From assembly GCA_017305595.1 (NCBI GenBank), contig JAFKKL010000022.1:1-32426 (forward strand): a stretch of DNA of 32,426 nucleotides. Direction: 5' to 3'. The notes under the pieces are model-generated. The model worked only from the letters and a program-made list of their open reading frames with translations. It was not told where the DNA came from and did not search any database. Shown here piece after piece: positions 7,951 to 16,754 of the stretch (positions are counted from its first letter, which is position 1; each line of letters begins with the position of its first letter). Position numbers and translations under genes: made by a program. The stretch comes from Hyphomicrobiales bacterium. GTDB taxonomy: Bacteria > Pseudomonadota > Alphaproteobacteria > Rhizobiales > Xanthobacteraceae.

Positions 7951-9447
7951 TCACAGGACGATCCATGCGGTCTTGAGATCGGTATACTCATTAAGAGCGT
8001 GCAGGGACTTGTCGCGGCCGAAGCCGGACTGCTTGAAGCCGCCGAGCGGAACGGTGATGTCGGCACCGCCATAGGTGTTGACGTGAACGACGCCTGCCCT
8101 GATGGCCTTGATCATGCGGTGTGCTGTCGAGAGGTTCGAAGTCCAGACCGCGGACGCCAATCCGTAAGGCGTGGCATTGGCAAGACGCACCGCCTCCTCC
8201 TCCGTCTCGAAACGCATGACCGCAAGCACCGGACCAAACACTTCCTCGCGCGCCAGTGTCATCTCTGGCGCCACATCCGCAAAAACTGCCGGCGCCATGT
8301 AATAGCCGCCGGTTTCAACGTGCAGCCGATCTCCACCGCATAACAAACGACCGCCCTCCTGCTCCGTCCGCGCAACGAAGGCGAGATTCTTCTGAAGCTG
8401 CGTTGCGCTCGACACCGCGCCGATATCCGAACCGAGATCAAGTGGATCGCCGATTTTCAGACGTGCGGTGACCGTCATCAGCTCATCAAGAAACCGATCG
8501 TAGACCGACGACTGCACCAAGAGCCGCGAACCAGCGACGCAAACCTGACCGGAATTGCGAAAGATGCCATTGGCGGATACCTTCGCGGCATTCTTGATAT
8601 CTGGCACGTCTGCGAACACGATGTTCGGCGACTTGCCACCGAGTTCGAGATAAACGCGCTTGAGATTTGACCGGCCGGAATATTCCAGCAGCCGCCGCCC
8701 CACGGCACCAGAGCCGGTGAAGGCGATGGCATCAACATCCATGTGCAAGCCTAACGCCTCGCCTGCAGTTGAGCCGCGGCCGGTGACCACATTGAGTACA
8801 CCATCAGGCAGTCCGGCTTCACTGGCGAGTTGCGCAAGCCGCAGCAAACTGAGCGAGGCAATCTCCGGCGGCTTGACCACGACTGAATTTCCGGCCGCCA
8901 GCGCCGGGCCGATCTTCCATGCGCCGATCATCAAGGGGAAATTCCACGGCACGATGACACCGACCACGCCGAGCGGCTCACGCAACATCAGCGCCAGCGT
9001 CTGCGGCGCGGTGGGCGCCACCTCCCCATAAACCTTGTCGATGGCCTCGGCGTAGTAGCGGATTGTGGTTGCCGCCGACAGCGGCTCGGCTTTGTAAGCC
9101 ATGCCGATCTCGGTGCCGTTATCGCGCACGCCGAGCACGGCAAGTTCCAGCGCGTGCGCTTCGATCAGCTCCGCGAACCGCAACAACACTTTCTTGCGCT
9201 GCGCGGGCGCAGTGCACGACCATACGCCGCGCTCGAATGCAGCCCGCGCGGCCGCAACGGCACGATCAATGTCGACAGTGTCACCATCGGCGATCGTTGT
9301 GAGTGTCTGTCCATCAATCGGCGAGACGGTATCGAGCGTTGCGCCACGCGCGGCCGGCATCACCTGTCCATCGATGAATAACCCTTGCGGCGCGATGCGA
9401 AGCGCGCGGTAGCGATCGATGTCCTGCTGGAAGCTTATGTCAGGCAC
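7951..9447 (-). CDS. NAD(P)-dependent aldehyde dehydrogenase, PuuC-like
   Basis: The 498-residue cytoplasmic enzyme has all the family landmarks: VPWNFP with Asn169, the cofactor segment AFTGSGAVGRRL, the general base Glu268 in LELGGKSPN and the nucleophile Cys303 in GQVCVAGSRL. The segment TIRYYAEAIDKVYGE is typical of the gamma-glutamyl-gamma-aminobutyraldehyde/betaine-aldehyde branch (PuuC-like), so oxidation of an omega-amino or gamma-glutamylamino aldehyde is likely but not proven. The frame is open to a TTG at 9510, but GTG 9447 is preferred because GAGAGGG lies 4 bases upstream. It appears monocistronic. A long palindrome sits about 80 bp upstream. A gamma-glutamyltransferase homologue is present about 8 kb away, which makes a gamma-glutamyl-related role worth considering. 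Confidence 0.93.
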   Translation of the reverse strand: MPDISFQQDIDRYRALRIAPQGLFIDGQVMPAARGATLDTVSPIDGQTLTTIADGDTVDIDRAVAAARAAFERGVWSCTAPAQRKKVLLRFAELIEAHALELAVLGVRDNGTEIGMAYKAEPLSAATTIRYYAEAIDKVYGEVAPTAPQTLALMLREPLGVVGVIVPWNFPLMIGAWKIGPALAAGNSVVVKPPEIASLSLLRLAQLASEAGLPDGVLNVVTGRGSTAGEALGLHMDVDAIAFTGSGAVGRRLLEYSGRSNLKRVYLELGGKSPNIVFADVPDIKNAAKVSANGIFRNSGQVCVAGSRLLVQSSVYDRFLDELMTVTARLKIGDPLDLGSDIGAVSSATQLQKNLAFVARTEQEGGRLLCGGDRLHVETGGYYMAPAVFADVAPEMTLAREEVFGPVLAVMRFETEEEAVRLANATPYGLASAVWTSNLSTAHRMIKAIRAGVVHVNTYGGADITVPLGGFKQSGFGRDKSLHALNEYTDLKTAWIVL

Positions 9448-9528
9448 ACTACCCTCTCGAAGGTGTCGTGACGAATGGCAGTCGCTTCTGGCCTGACGGT
9501 TGCAAACCAAGCGTCAAAAACATCAGAT

Positions 9529-9553
9529 TATCGGATCATTAAATGATCCGATA
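9529..9553. promoter_or_regulatory. 25-bp perfect palindrome upstream of aldehyde dehydrogenase (candidate operator)
   Basis: Arms of 12 bases (TATCGGATCATT at 9529-9540 and AATGATCCGATA at 9542-9553) are perfectly complementary around a single central A. The site is 82 bp upstream of the dehydrogenase GTG. It has no following T-run and is AT-rich at its centre, as dimeric repressor sites are, so an operator is more likely than a terminator. The binding protein is unknown; none of the regulators in the window is adjacent. Confidence 0.6.
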
Positions 9554-9895
9554 TGTCATATATAGACTTGCATCACGGTCCCCTCAGTGTCAAGCTGAGC
9601 GACGTAACAGCGAATTCATGCCCGTGAGCCATCGTCGAACAAGCTATCGCGCTGTTGAACTTCTTCTCGGAAGACGCACCCGAATAGGTCCACCGAGCTA
9701 GCGTAGCGTGGACTGCTCGTCTCACGCGCTCCTTCGGGTTTGATAGAGCGGCACACGGTGACGCAGCGTGCGGCGATCGCCAAAAACGCCAAGTCCGTCT
9801 GCCATCCGGCGCAGACGCGCGCAGCCGCCGCAGATTGTGATGAGAGCCTCCGGCGGCTCGGACAACAGCATGCATGACTCCGGCCATCTAAATTC

Positions 9896-9912
9896 GTTGA
9901 CAATGAAATAAT
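9896..9912 (+). promoter_or_regulatory. 17-bp motif shared with the Unit 3 upstream region, copy 1
   Basis: The sequence GTTGACAATGAAATAAT lies 315 bp upstream of the Unit 2 binding-protein ATG. It matches 16 of 17 bases of a copy upstream of the Tm-1-like gene (21221-21205, minus strand), in the same orientation relative to the gene. It contains TTGACA, a perfect -35 hexamer, and is roughly palindromic around GAC (TT.GTTGACAA..AA). It could be part of a promoter or an operator for the MarR protein of Unit 2. Confidence 0.45.
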
Positions 9913-10227
9913 ACGGAGGCTAGATCACACGATCTCTTTCGGTGGCAAACGGAAACGAACAGAGAAGCGATATGGCGAGCCTGGTTTTGACGTGCTCATG
10001 TTCGATTGAAACGGCGAGACGCGTTCGCAGGTTGAGCAATCGTCTCCGAGCAAACGAGGTGCGGCTTCGACGTCGCCAGAAAGACCATCTCGAAGCGGCT
10101 ATGCTGTTCGACGTTTGCTCTCAATCGCATTCTCCAAGACCTCACTGATCCGGTACTAACGAGTCGCTGCGCAACGTCGCCGTGACATTTCATTCAACGA
10201 AAAACGCACACAATCCGAGGAAACGCA

Positions 10228-11814
10228 ATGTCTTTCAATTTCAACCGTCGCGACCTGATCAAACTCGGCGGCGCCGCCGCCCTAGCGCATTCGGCGCCAC
10301 GACTCTCATTTGCGCAGAGCAAAAGTCGCGTGATCCGCGCGGTCATGCACACATCGCTACGCGTCACGGATCCGCTCGTCGTCCCGGCGTGGACCACCCG
10401 CAACCACGGCTACAACATTTATGACACGCTGTTCTCGATGGACAGCAAGCTGAACTACAAGCCGCAGATGGTCGAAGCCTTCGACGTATCCAGCGATGGG
10501 CTGACCTATACTTTTCACCTCAGGTCCGGTCTGAAATTTCACGACGGTGCGCCCGTCACTTCAGACGACGTCATCGCCTCGCTCAAGCGTTGGGGCGTAC
10601 GCGATCCAATGGGCATCTCGTTGATGGCCGCCACCGGCGAACTCGTGGCAGTCGATCAGCGCACGTTCCGCCTCATCCTGAAGCGCCCCTTCGGCCACGT
10701 GCTGGCAGCGCTGGGCAAACCTTCCTCGGCCGTCCCTTTCATCATGCCCGCCCGGATCGCGGCAACGCCACCCTCGCAGCAGATCACTGAATATGTCGGA
10801 TCAGGCCCGTTTCGCTTTGTCACCGGCGAATTCAAACCGGGCATCAAAGCCGTGTACGAGCGCAATCCGGATTACGTTCCGCGCCCGGAGGCTCCGGACG
10901 GATTGGCTGGCGGCAAGGTGGTCAAGGTCGATCGCTACGAGTGGATCACCATTTCCGATTTTCAGACCTCCCTCAATGCGCTGGTCAACAACGAAATCGA
11001 CTATTTCGAAAATCCGACACACGAGATGATTCCGAATGCCGACAAGCTTGGCGTAAAACTATTCGACTACAATCCAGCGGGTTTCTCGGGTTTCTGTCGA
11101 CCGAATTGGCTATCGCCAATCATCGCCAAACAGGAAATTCGCCAAGCGATCCTCCATGCCATGAATCAGCAGGATTGGCTCGATGCGCAGGTGGGCGACC
11201 CGAAGTACTATCGCGTCTCATCGGCGATGTTCGTGCCCGACATGCCATACGCGACAGAAGCGGGCTGGAACACCAAAACGGACGTCGCCGCAGCGAAAGC
11301 CTTGCTGGCAAAGGGCGGCTACAAAGGCGAACCCATCACGCTCCTTCAGGTGTCCGACGCTCCCATCATCTCGCCGTTGGTCGATGTCGCGGCGCAAGCG
11401 CTCCGTCAGATCGGCATGAACGTCAAGCTCGCATCAATGGATTGGCTGTCGGTGCTGGCACGGCGCGCGAAGCAGGAATCCGGCGAGCACGGCGGCTGGG
11501 ATCTCACTTTTGCGACCCAAGCTGCGGTCGACATTTTCAATCCCATCATCAACGGACATCTGATGGCCGTCGGCAAATCCGGCCCTTACGGGTGGGCCGA
11601 TGACAAGACGCTGATGGATCTGCGGCAATCATTCATCGACGAAACCGATTCTGCCAAACAAAAGGCGATCGCGGAAACCATCCAGAAGCGCGCTTACGAG
11701 ATTGTCACGCATATCCCGACCGGCATGTTCAAGCAGCCGTCAATGCACCGTCCCAACCTGTCGGGATTCATCCCAGCGCTCGTGCCGGTGTTCTGGAACG
11801 TCGAAAAAGCTTAG
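10228..11814 (+). CDS. Peptide/nickel-type ABC transporter substrate-binding protein (SBP_bac_5)
   Basis: The 528-residue product is a DppA/OppA-family binding protein. The N-terminus FNRRDLIKLGGAAALA (Arg7-Arg8) followed by a hydrophobic stretch ending near SFAQ (residue 30) is a twin-arginine signal, so it is probably exported folded to the periplasm. Family features include IYDTLFSMD, the conserved SDDGLTYTFHLR-like segment (here SSDGLTYTFHLRSGLKFHDGAPVTSDDV) and KAKALLAKGGY-like motifs. It would deliver a peptide-like or amide ligand to the downstream permeases. GAGGAAACGCA precedes the ATG. It is the first gene of Unit 2; a hairpin with a T-run follows it, which could set its expression above the rest. 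Confidence 0.93.
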   Translation: MSFNFNRRDLIKLGGAAALAHSAPRLSFAQSKSRVIRAVMHTSLRVTDPLVVPAWTTRNHGYNIYDTLFSMDSKLNYKPQMVEAFDVSSDGLTYTFHLRSGLKFHDGAPVTSDDVIASLKRWGVRDPMGISLMAATGELVAVDQRTFRLILKRPFGHVLAALGKPSSAVPFIMPARIAATPPSQQITEYVGSGPFRFVTGEFKPGIKAVYERNPDYVPRPEAPDGLAGGKVVKVDRYEWITISDFQTSLNALVNNEIDYFENPTHEMIPNADKLGVKLFDYNPAGFSGFCRPNWLSPIIAKQEIRQAILHAMNQQDWLDAQVGDPKYYRVSSAMFVPDMPYATEAGWNTKTDVAAAKALLAKGGYKGEPITLLQVSDAPIISPLVDVAAQALRQIGMNVKLASMDWLSVLARRAKQESGEHGGWDLTFATQAAVDIFNPIINGHLMAVGKSGPYGWADDKTLMDLRQSFIDETDSAKQKAIAETIQKRAYEIVTHIPTGMFKQPSMHRPNLSGFIPALVPVFWNVEKA

Positions 11815-11833
11815 CGCCTCTTTCCGCGACTGT

Positions 11834-11876
11834 GGGCTTGCCGGTTGGATGCTCCGGCAGGCAGGCCCGCATTTTT
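11834..11876 (+). terminator. Candidate partial terminator/attenuator inside Unit 2
   Basis: In the 131-bp gap after the binding-protein gene, TGCCGG (11839-11844) pairs with CCGGCA (11854-11859), and the outer GGGC (11834-11837) can pair with GCCC (11865-11868) across a bulge. A run of five T follows at 11872-11876. This looks like a leaky intrinsic terminator that would reduce read-through into the hydrolase and permease genes. Confidence 0.45.
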
Positions 11877-11945
11877 GCACTCGCTTCAAAGCGATATCGC
11901 AGAAGTCGAGCGACATATCCTTGCTCACAGAAAGAACCACGGCAT

Positions 11946-13136
11946 ATGCCTAACTTGATGTCCGGCTTTCCGCCTGCTCCTGATCGACAGGTCACGCTTG
12001 CGAACTGGCGCAAGAATCCCTTTGGTCGATGGGCCTTTCGCAATGTACGGCAACTCCTGCCCACCGCACCGATCAAGCCCGGCACGGCATCACCGCCGTT
12101 GCGTGAGGATCTGCGCGATATCGAGATCATTTCGTTCGAAGGGCTCGACGGCAGGGAGACTACTGTACGCGATGCTCGGCTGGCGAGCTTCACGGATGGC
12201 ATGCTGGTTTTGCGCGGCGGGCGCATCGTCAGCGAATGGTATCACAACGGTCTCGACGCAGAGACATCGCACATCTGTTTCTCCGTCAGCAAATCGATCC
12301 TCGGAACGCTGGCCGGCGTTCTGACCGAACGGGAAATCATCGACCCGGACGCACTCGTCATCGATTACCTTCCCGAAATGAAGGGCAGTGCTTACGAGAC
12401 CGCCAAAGTTCGACACCTCCTCGATATGACGGTCAGCACCAGCTACCACGAGGAATTCAACAATCCATCGCAAGATTTGTTGCGCTATCGGGCAGCGACT
12501 GGCTGGGACCCGCAACAGCAAGGCATGCCGTCGCCTGATCTGCGAAAATTCCTGCCCACAATTCCGCTCGGAAGCGACCCGCACGGGGCGAAGGTCAACT
12601 ACGTCACACCCAACACCGATACGTTGGGCTGGCTGTTCGAACGCGCCAGCGGCCGCCCCTATGCCCAGCTTGTCAGCGAGTTCGTATGGGCTCCGATGGG
12701 GGCCGAGGCCGAAGCCAATATGACGCTCGACCCGTTCGGCATGGCGCGCCCCGGTGGCGGCATCTCGGCGACATTGCGCGATCTTGCACGTTTCGGTGAA
12801 ATGATGCGGCGGCGGGGATTTGCCAATGGCCGGCAGGTCGTTCCGGGGTGGTGGGTCGATGATATCCGCCGCAACGGAAGCGTCGAGGCATGGAAGCAAG
12901 GATGCATGACGGACGCTTTCCCGGTCGCTCAGTATCGCAGCAAATGGTACAATCTCGGTGCGCCGGGCAGCGCGATTTTTTTTGGCGTCGGCATCCATGG
13001 GCAATGGATCTATATCGACGAGCGCGCAGAAACCGTGATCGCCCGTTTCTCATCGCAGCCCGATCCAATGGATCTTCCGCTCGATCACATGTGGCTCCGC
13101 GGGTACGATGCCATTGCCCGCAGGCTTTCGTCATGA
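11946..13136 (+). CDS. Serine hydrolase of the beta-lactamase (class C/NylB-EstB) family
   Basis: The 396-residue protein has the acyl-enzyme motif SVSK (Ser113, Lys116), a Tyr in TSYHEEF (Tyr167), Tyr219 in VNYVTPNTDTLGWLFE, and GIHGQWIYID (about 349-358) in place of the KTG box. This pattern, including LLDMTV, matches 6-aminohexanoate-dimer hydrolase (NylB) and EstB-type esterases rather than true beta-lactamases. It has no clear signal peptide, so it probably acts in the cytoplasm on a small amide or ester brought in by the importer around it. The frame is open from 11832, but ATG 11946 is where family-like sequence begins. The gene sits between the binding protein and the permeases, which strongly links it to the transported compound. 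The natural substrate is unknown. Confidence 0.88.
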   Translation: MPNLMSGFPPAPDRQVTLANWRKNPFGRWAFRNVRQLLPTAPIKPGTASPPLREDLRDIEIISFEGLDGRETTVRDARLASFTDGMLVLRGGRIVSEWYHNGLDAETSHICFSVSKSILGTLAGVLTEREIIDPDALVIDYLPEMKGSAYETAKVRHLLDMTVSTSYHEEFNNPSQDLLRYRAATGWDPQQQGMPSPDLRKFLPTIPLGSDPHGAKVNYVTPNTDTLGWLFERASGRPYAQLVSEFVWAPMGAEAEANMTLDPFGMARPGGGISATLRDLARFGEMMRRRGFANGRQVVPGWWVDDIRRNGSVEAWKQGCMTDAFPVAQYRSKWYNLGAPGSAIFFGVGIHGQWIYIDERAETVIARFSSQPDPMDLPLDHMWLRGYDAIARRLSS

Positions 13137-13172
13137 GCGTCCCATCCCTCCTCTAGAGCGGGCCTGAGCACG

Positions 13173-14114
13173 ATGGCGTACTTTCTCCTCCGCCGGTTGA
13201 TGTCCGTCATCCCCGTTCTCGTCGTGGTGTCGATCATCGTCTTTCTGGCATTGCGGCTCGGTCCCGGCGACCCTGCGGCGATTCTCGCCGGCGACAGCGC
13301 CACACCGGACATGATTGCGGCAATGCGCGCGCATCTCGGCCTCGATCAATCGTTGCCACAACAGTTCATTCATTGGGTAATCCAGATCGCGCACGGCGAT
13401 CTGGGAAGATCGATCACGTCCAATCAGCCGGTGACCATGTTGGTCGCCTCCCGACTCGAGCCGACATTGGCGTTGGCCAGTGCCACGATCATATTTTCCA
13501 TTCTGATTGCAACGCCCCTCGGCGTGCTCGCAGCATGGCGGCGCGGGACATGGGTGGACAATCTCGCCAGCGGCGGCGCGGTGATCGGATTTGCCCTGCC
13601 CGCCTTCGTCACCGGCTATCTGCTGGTCTATGTCTTCGCGCTCAAACTTCAGTGGCTTCCGGTACAAGGGTTTATTCCTCTTTCGGAAGGCTTCTGGCCC
13701 TTCATCCGCCACCTGATTCTGCCGACGCTGACGCTGAGCACGATCTATATCGCGCTCATTACTCGCGTCACGCGGGCGAGCATGCTCGAAATTCTCGGTG
13801 AGGATTTTGTTCGCACCGCGCGTGCCAAGGGCTTGCCTGAGCGCGTCGTCCTGTTTCGTCATGCACTTGGTAATTCCGCCATTCCGATTCTGTCCGTGAT
13901 CGGCATCGGCATCGCGCTGTTGCTTGGCGGCGTCGTGGTCACCGAAAGCGTCTTCAGCCTGCCGGGGCTTGGCCGCCTCACCGTCGAGGCCGTGGTGGCG
14001 CGCGATTATCCCGTGGTTCAGGGCATTATCATTCTGTTCAGCGGCGTTTACGTTCTGATCAATCTCGCGGTGGATGTCAGTTACGCCATTTTCGACCCGA
14101 GGATCAGCTATTGA
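13173..14114 (+). CDS. Peptide-type ABC transporter permease (DppB-like)
   Basis: The 313-residue inner-membrane protein starts with the typical YFLLRRLMSVIPVLVVVSIIVF helix and ends with the family tail (AVDVSYAIFDPRI). The EAA loop that contacts the ATPase is visible as EDFVRTARAKGLPERVVLFRHAL. It forms the channel with the DppC-like protein encoded immediately downstream. The gene starts 36 bp after the hydrolase stop, and its stop overlaps the next start by 4 bases. Ribosome site is weak. Confidence 0.94.
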   Translation: MAYFLLRRLMSVIPVLVVVSIIVFLALRLGPGDPAAILAGDSATPDMIAAMRAHLGLDQSLPQQFIHWVIQIAHGDLGRSITSNQPVTMLVASRLEPTLALASATIIFSILIATPLGVLAAWRRGTWVDNLASGGAVIGFALPAFVTGYLLVYVFALKLQWLPVQGFIPLSEGFWPFIRHLILPTLTLSTIYIALITRVTRASMLEILGEDFVRTARAKGLPERVVLFRHALGNSAIPILSVIGIGIALLLGGVVVTESVFSLPGLGRLTVEAVVARDYPVVQGIIILFSGVYVLINLAVDVSYAIFDPRISY

Positions 14115-14986
14115 GCGTCGCAACCGCCAATCCGGCATTCTTCCGTAATACGATCGGCCTTATGCGTCGTCACCCTGGGCTACTGTTCGGGTTGGTTGTG
14201 ATCTCCGCCATGATCATACTTGCGGTGGCGGCTCCATGGCTGCACACCGTTGACCCCACGCACATTCGGCCGCGCATGAGGCTGAAGCCTCCTTCAAGCG
14301 AATTCTGGTTCGGCACCGATTCGTCGGGGCGCGATCTGTGGAGCCGGATCGCATACGGGTCACGGATTTCGCTGATCGTGGGTGCCGCCGTCGCATCGAT
14401 CTCGCTGGTGATTGGTCTGATGATCGGAATGATCGCCGGCGTCATTCGTAAACTCGACGGCATTATCATGCGTGTCATGGACGGCGTGATGGCTATTCCG
14501 GCCATTCTGCTGGCGATCATGGTGGTCAGCCTGTTCGGCGCAGCGCTCGAGACGGTCATCATCGCCATCACCCTGCCCGAGATTCCCCGTGTCGTTCGCC
14601 TCACGCGGAGCGTCGTTCTCACCGTGCGTGGTGAGGCTTATGTCGAAGCCGCCATCAGCATGGGAACACCGACGCCGATCCTGATGATCCGCCACATTCT
14701 CCCGAACATTCTCGCGCCTGTTATCGTGCAGGCAACGTTCACCGCATCGGCTGCGATCCTGATCGAGGCCTCGTTGTCTTTCCTCGGCATCGGAACGCCT
14801 AGCGAGATTCCGAGCTGGGGCAATATCATGGCGGACGGGCGCAATTACTTTCAGATGGCGCCTCAACTGATCATCGCGCCGGGTCTACTGGTCGCGTTGA
14901 CCGTGCTTGCCGTAAACATCCTGGGAGACAGCTTGCGCGACCTGCTCGACCCGCGATTTGCGAGATCCGTGGGGGATACGCGATGA
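14111..14986 (+). CDS. Peptide-type ABC transporter permease (DppC-like)
   Basis: The 291-residue protein is the second channel subunit. It shows the DppC N-terminal helix (GLLFGLVVISAMIILAVAAPWL), the segment FWFGTDSSGRDLWSRIAYGSRISLIVG diagnostic of this subfamily, and an EAA loop GEAYVEAAISMGTPTPILMIRHILPN. The start is a TTG at 14111 overlapping the upstream TGA (TTGA), which suggests coupled translation; the next in-frame ATG is 17 codons later and would remove the usual short cytoplasmic leader. The stop overlaps the ATPase ATG in an ATGA arrangement. Confidence 0.93.
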   Translation: MSVATANPAFFRNTIGLMRRHPGLLFGLVVISAMIILAVAAPWLHTVDPTHIRPRMRLKPPSSEFWFGTDSSGRDLWSRIAYGSRISLIVGAAVASISLVIGLMIGMIAGVIRKLDGIIMRVMDGVMAIPAILLAIMVVSLFGAALETVIIAITLPEIPRVVRLTRSVVLTVRGEAYVEAAISMGTPTPILMIRHILPNILAPVIVQATFTASAAILIEASLSFLGIGTPSEIPSWGNIMADGRNYFQMAPQLIIAPGLLVALTVLAVNILGDSLRDLLDPRFARSVGDTR

Positions 14987-16605
14987 CCGACAACATTCTT
15001 GCGATCGAGAACCTTGCGGTCGCGGTCATCGCCTCACCGTACGGCACTACAGTGATTAAAGACGTAAGTCTGTCGGTTGGCCGACAGGAAATCGTCTGCG
15101 TCGTCGGCGAGTCCGGATCTGGAAAATCCGTCACGTCTTTCTCGGTGATGGGAATTCTCTCGCCCGGCCTCGCGCCGGTGGCGGGCTCGATCAAATTGCT
15201 TGGTGAGGAATTGATCGGCGCATCGGCGGCGCGGATGCGGGAATTGCGCGGGCCGCGCATGGCAATGATCTTTCAGGAGCCGATGACGGCGCTCAATCCC
15301 GTCATGACCGTCGGCGATCAGATCGCGGAGATTTTCCGCTATCACAAACCGGGCATGTCCGCGTCCGATATCCAGGACCGGGTGCGATCGCTGGCTGAGG
15401 ATGTTCGCCTGCCCGACCCGGTGAACATCATACGGCGCTATCCGCATCAGTTGTCCGGCGGGCAACGGCAGCGCATCATGATCGCCATGGCGCTCGCTCT
15501 CGAACCGGCGCTTCTGATTGCCGACGAACCCACGACAGCGCTGGACGTTACCACGCAAAAGCAGATTCTCGACCTGATCCGCGATCTCGTGGCACGGCGC
15601 GGCATCGGCGTGCTCTTCATTACCCATGATTTCGGCGTCGTTGCCGAGATCGCCGATCGCGTCGTTGTCATGCGCGCTGGCAGCGTCGTGGAGTCCGGCC
15701 CTGCCCAGCAGGTTCTCGCGCATCCGCAGCAAGCCTATACACGGTCGCTGATCGATGCAGTTCCCGGCAGCAAACTGCCGGAAGCCCGTAAGATCGCGGA
15801 CAATGTGTTGTTGAGGGTGGAAAACCTTTCCAAGACATACGGCTCTCGCGGGCTGTTCAGTTCGCGGCCCACTGCTGCGCCCGCTTTGCAGGACGCGTCG
15901 CTGAATCTGCGAAGGGGGGAGATTCTGGGAATCGTCGGCGAGTCCGGCTCAGGCAAATCGACCTTGGCCCGATGCATCAGCCGGCTTCAGATGCCGAGTT
16001 CCGGCGACATCTGGCTCGGCGACACCAATATCGCGCGTATGCACGAGCGAAAGCTGCGCCGCCACCGAAAATCTATTCAGGTGGTATTTCAGGACCCCAA
16101 CAGATCCCTCAACCCGCGTCTGCGGATCGGCGATGCGCTGGTCGAAGGCGCGCGGAACTTCGGCATCGGTACGCGGGAGGCGAGTGACAAGAGCCGTCAG
16201 TTGCTCGCATTGGTCGGAATGGATGACAGCGCACTCACCCGCTTTCCACACCAGTTCTCCGGCGGCCAAAGGCAGCGTATCTGCATCGCCCGCGCGCTGG
16301 CGAGCGAGCCCGATATCTTGGTGGCGGACGAGGCCGTCTCAGCGCTCGACGTTTCTGTTCAAGCGCAAGTCATTGAATTATTAGAGGATCTGAGAAGCCG
16401 CCTTGGGCTTGCGATCCTCTTCATTACTCACGATCTCCGGGTGGCTGGCCAGCTCTGCGATCGGCTGGTCGTCATGCAGTCGGGCAGAATCGTGGAACAA
16501 GGAGCGACTGGCGACTTGTTCAACCATCCCCGCGAGCCCTATACCCGCGATCTCCTCGCGGCGGCCCCGGGCAGAGTGTTCCTTGCGAGGGCGAAGACGG
16601 CGTGA
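14983..16605 (+). CDS. Peptide-type ABC transporter ATP-binding protein, DppD-DppF fusion
   Basis: The 540-residue protein holds both ATPase domains of an oligopeptide importer in one chain. Domain one has Walker A GESGSGKS (42-49), the signature LSGGQRQRIMIA and Walker B LLIADEPTTALDV. Domain two has GESGSGKST, FSGGQRQRICIARAL and ILVADEAVSALDV, where Ala-Val replaces the common Pro-Thr after the Walker B Glu. Each half ends with the oligopeptide-ATPase tail (HPQQAYTRSLIDAVPGS and HPREPYTRDLLAAAPG), as in DppD and DppF. Such fusions are common in proteobacteria (GsiA/YejF-like). ATG 14983 overlaps the stop of the permease gene. Confidence 0.94.
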   Translation: MTDNILAIENLAVAVIASPYGTTVIKDVSLSVGRQEIVCVVGESGSGKSVTSFSVMGILSPGLAPVAGSIKLLGEELIGASAARMRELRGPRMAMIFQEPMTALNPVMTVGDQIAEIFRYHKPGMSASDIQDRVRSLAEDVRLPDPVNIIRRYPHQLSGGQRQRIMIAMALALEPALLIADEPTTALDVTTQKQILDLIRDLVARRGIGVLFITHDFGVVAEIADRVVVMRAGSVVESGPAQQVLAHPQQAYTRSLIDAVPGSKLPEARKIADNVLLRVENLSKTYGSRGLFSSRPTAAPALQDASLNLRRGEILGIVGESGSGKSTLARCISRLQMPSSGDIWLGDTNIARMHERKLRRHRKSIQVVFQDPNRSLNPRLRIGDALVEGARNFGIGTREASDKSRQLLALVGMDDSALTRFPHQFSGGQRQRICIARALASEPDILVADEAVSALDVSVQAQVIELLEDLRSRLGLAILFITHDLRVAGQLCDRLVVMQSGRIVEQGATGDLFNHPREPYTRDLLAAAPGRVFLARAKTA

Positions 16606-16754
16606 GATGTCTCCCTCACGGGCAGCGCCATCGGAACAGAATCACGGTAACAATCTGTCTTCGGTACGCACCGATACGCACGGGTCTTTATTCCAGATCC
16701 CATCTCGTCCAAAGCGCTGCCCAAAGCAGGAAACCCAACGCCAGGAGACCATTG

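Larger units (their letters stand above)
9448..10227. other. Non-coding divergent region between aldehyde dehydrogenase and Unit 2
   Basis: These 780 bp separate two divergent transcription units and should hold both promoters. They contain the 25-bp palindrome (9529-9553) and the 17-bp motif shared with Unit 3 (9896-9912), listed separately. The short frames at about 9573-9903 and 9942-10148 show no domain that I recognise. A short inverted repeat GTCCAC/GTGGAC lies at 9688-9713. Some of this may be decayed coding sequence, but nothing supports naming it. Confidence 0.5.

Noticed and set aside
9601-9713. Possible 3' end of a decayed gene (tail ALLNFFSEDAPE, stop at 9685-9687) followed by a GTCCAC/GTGGAC inverted repeat
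   Set aside because: Only about 18 residues are readable before a stop upstream, with no family match that I can name. A gene remnant is possible but not supported.
9942-10148. Small 68-codon frame upstream of Unit 2
   Set aside because: No ribosome site, no domain, and Arg-rich composition like other chance frames.
11946-13136. Reading the serine hydrolase as a true antibiotic beta-lactamase
   Set aside because: The KTG box is replaced by GIHGQ, there is no signal peptide, and the LLDMTV plus Tyr pattern fits NylB/EstB enzymes.
13131-14138. A 335-codon minus-strand frame opposite the DppB-like gene
   Set aside because: Low-complexity hydrophilic product with no family features; it is the shadow of a clear permease gene.
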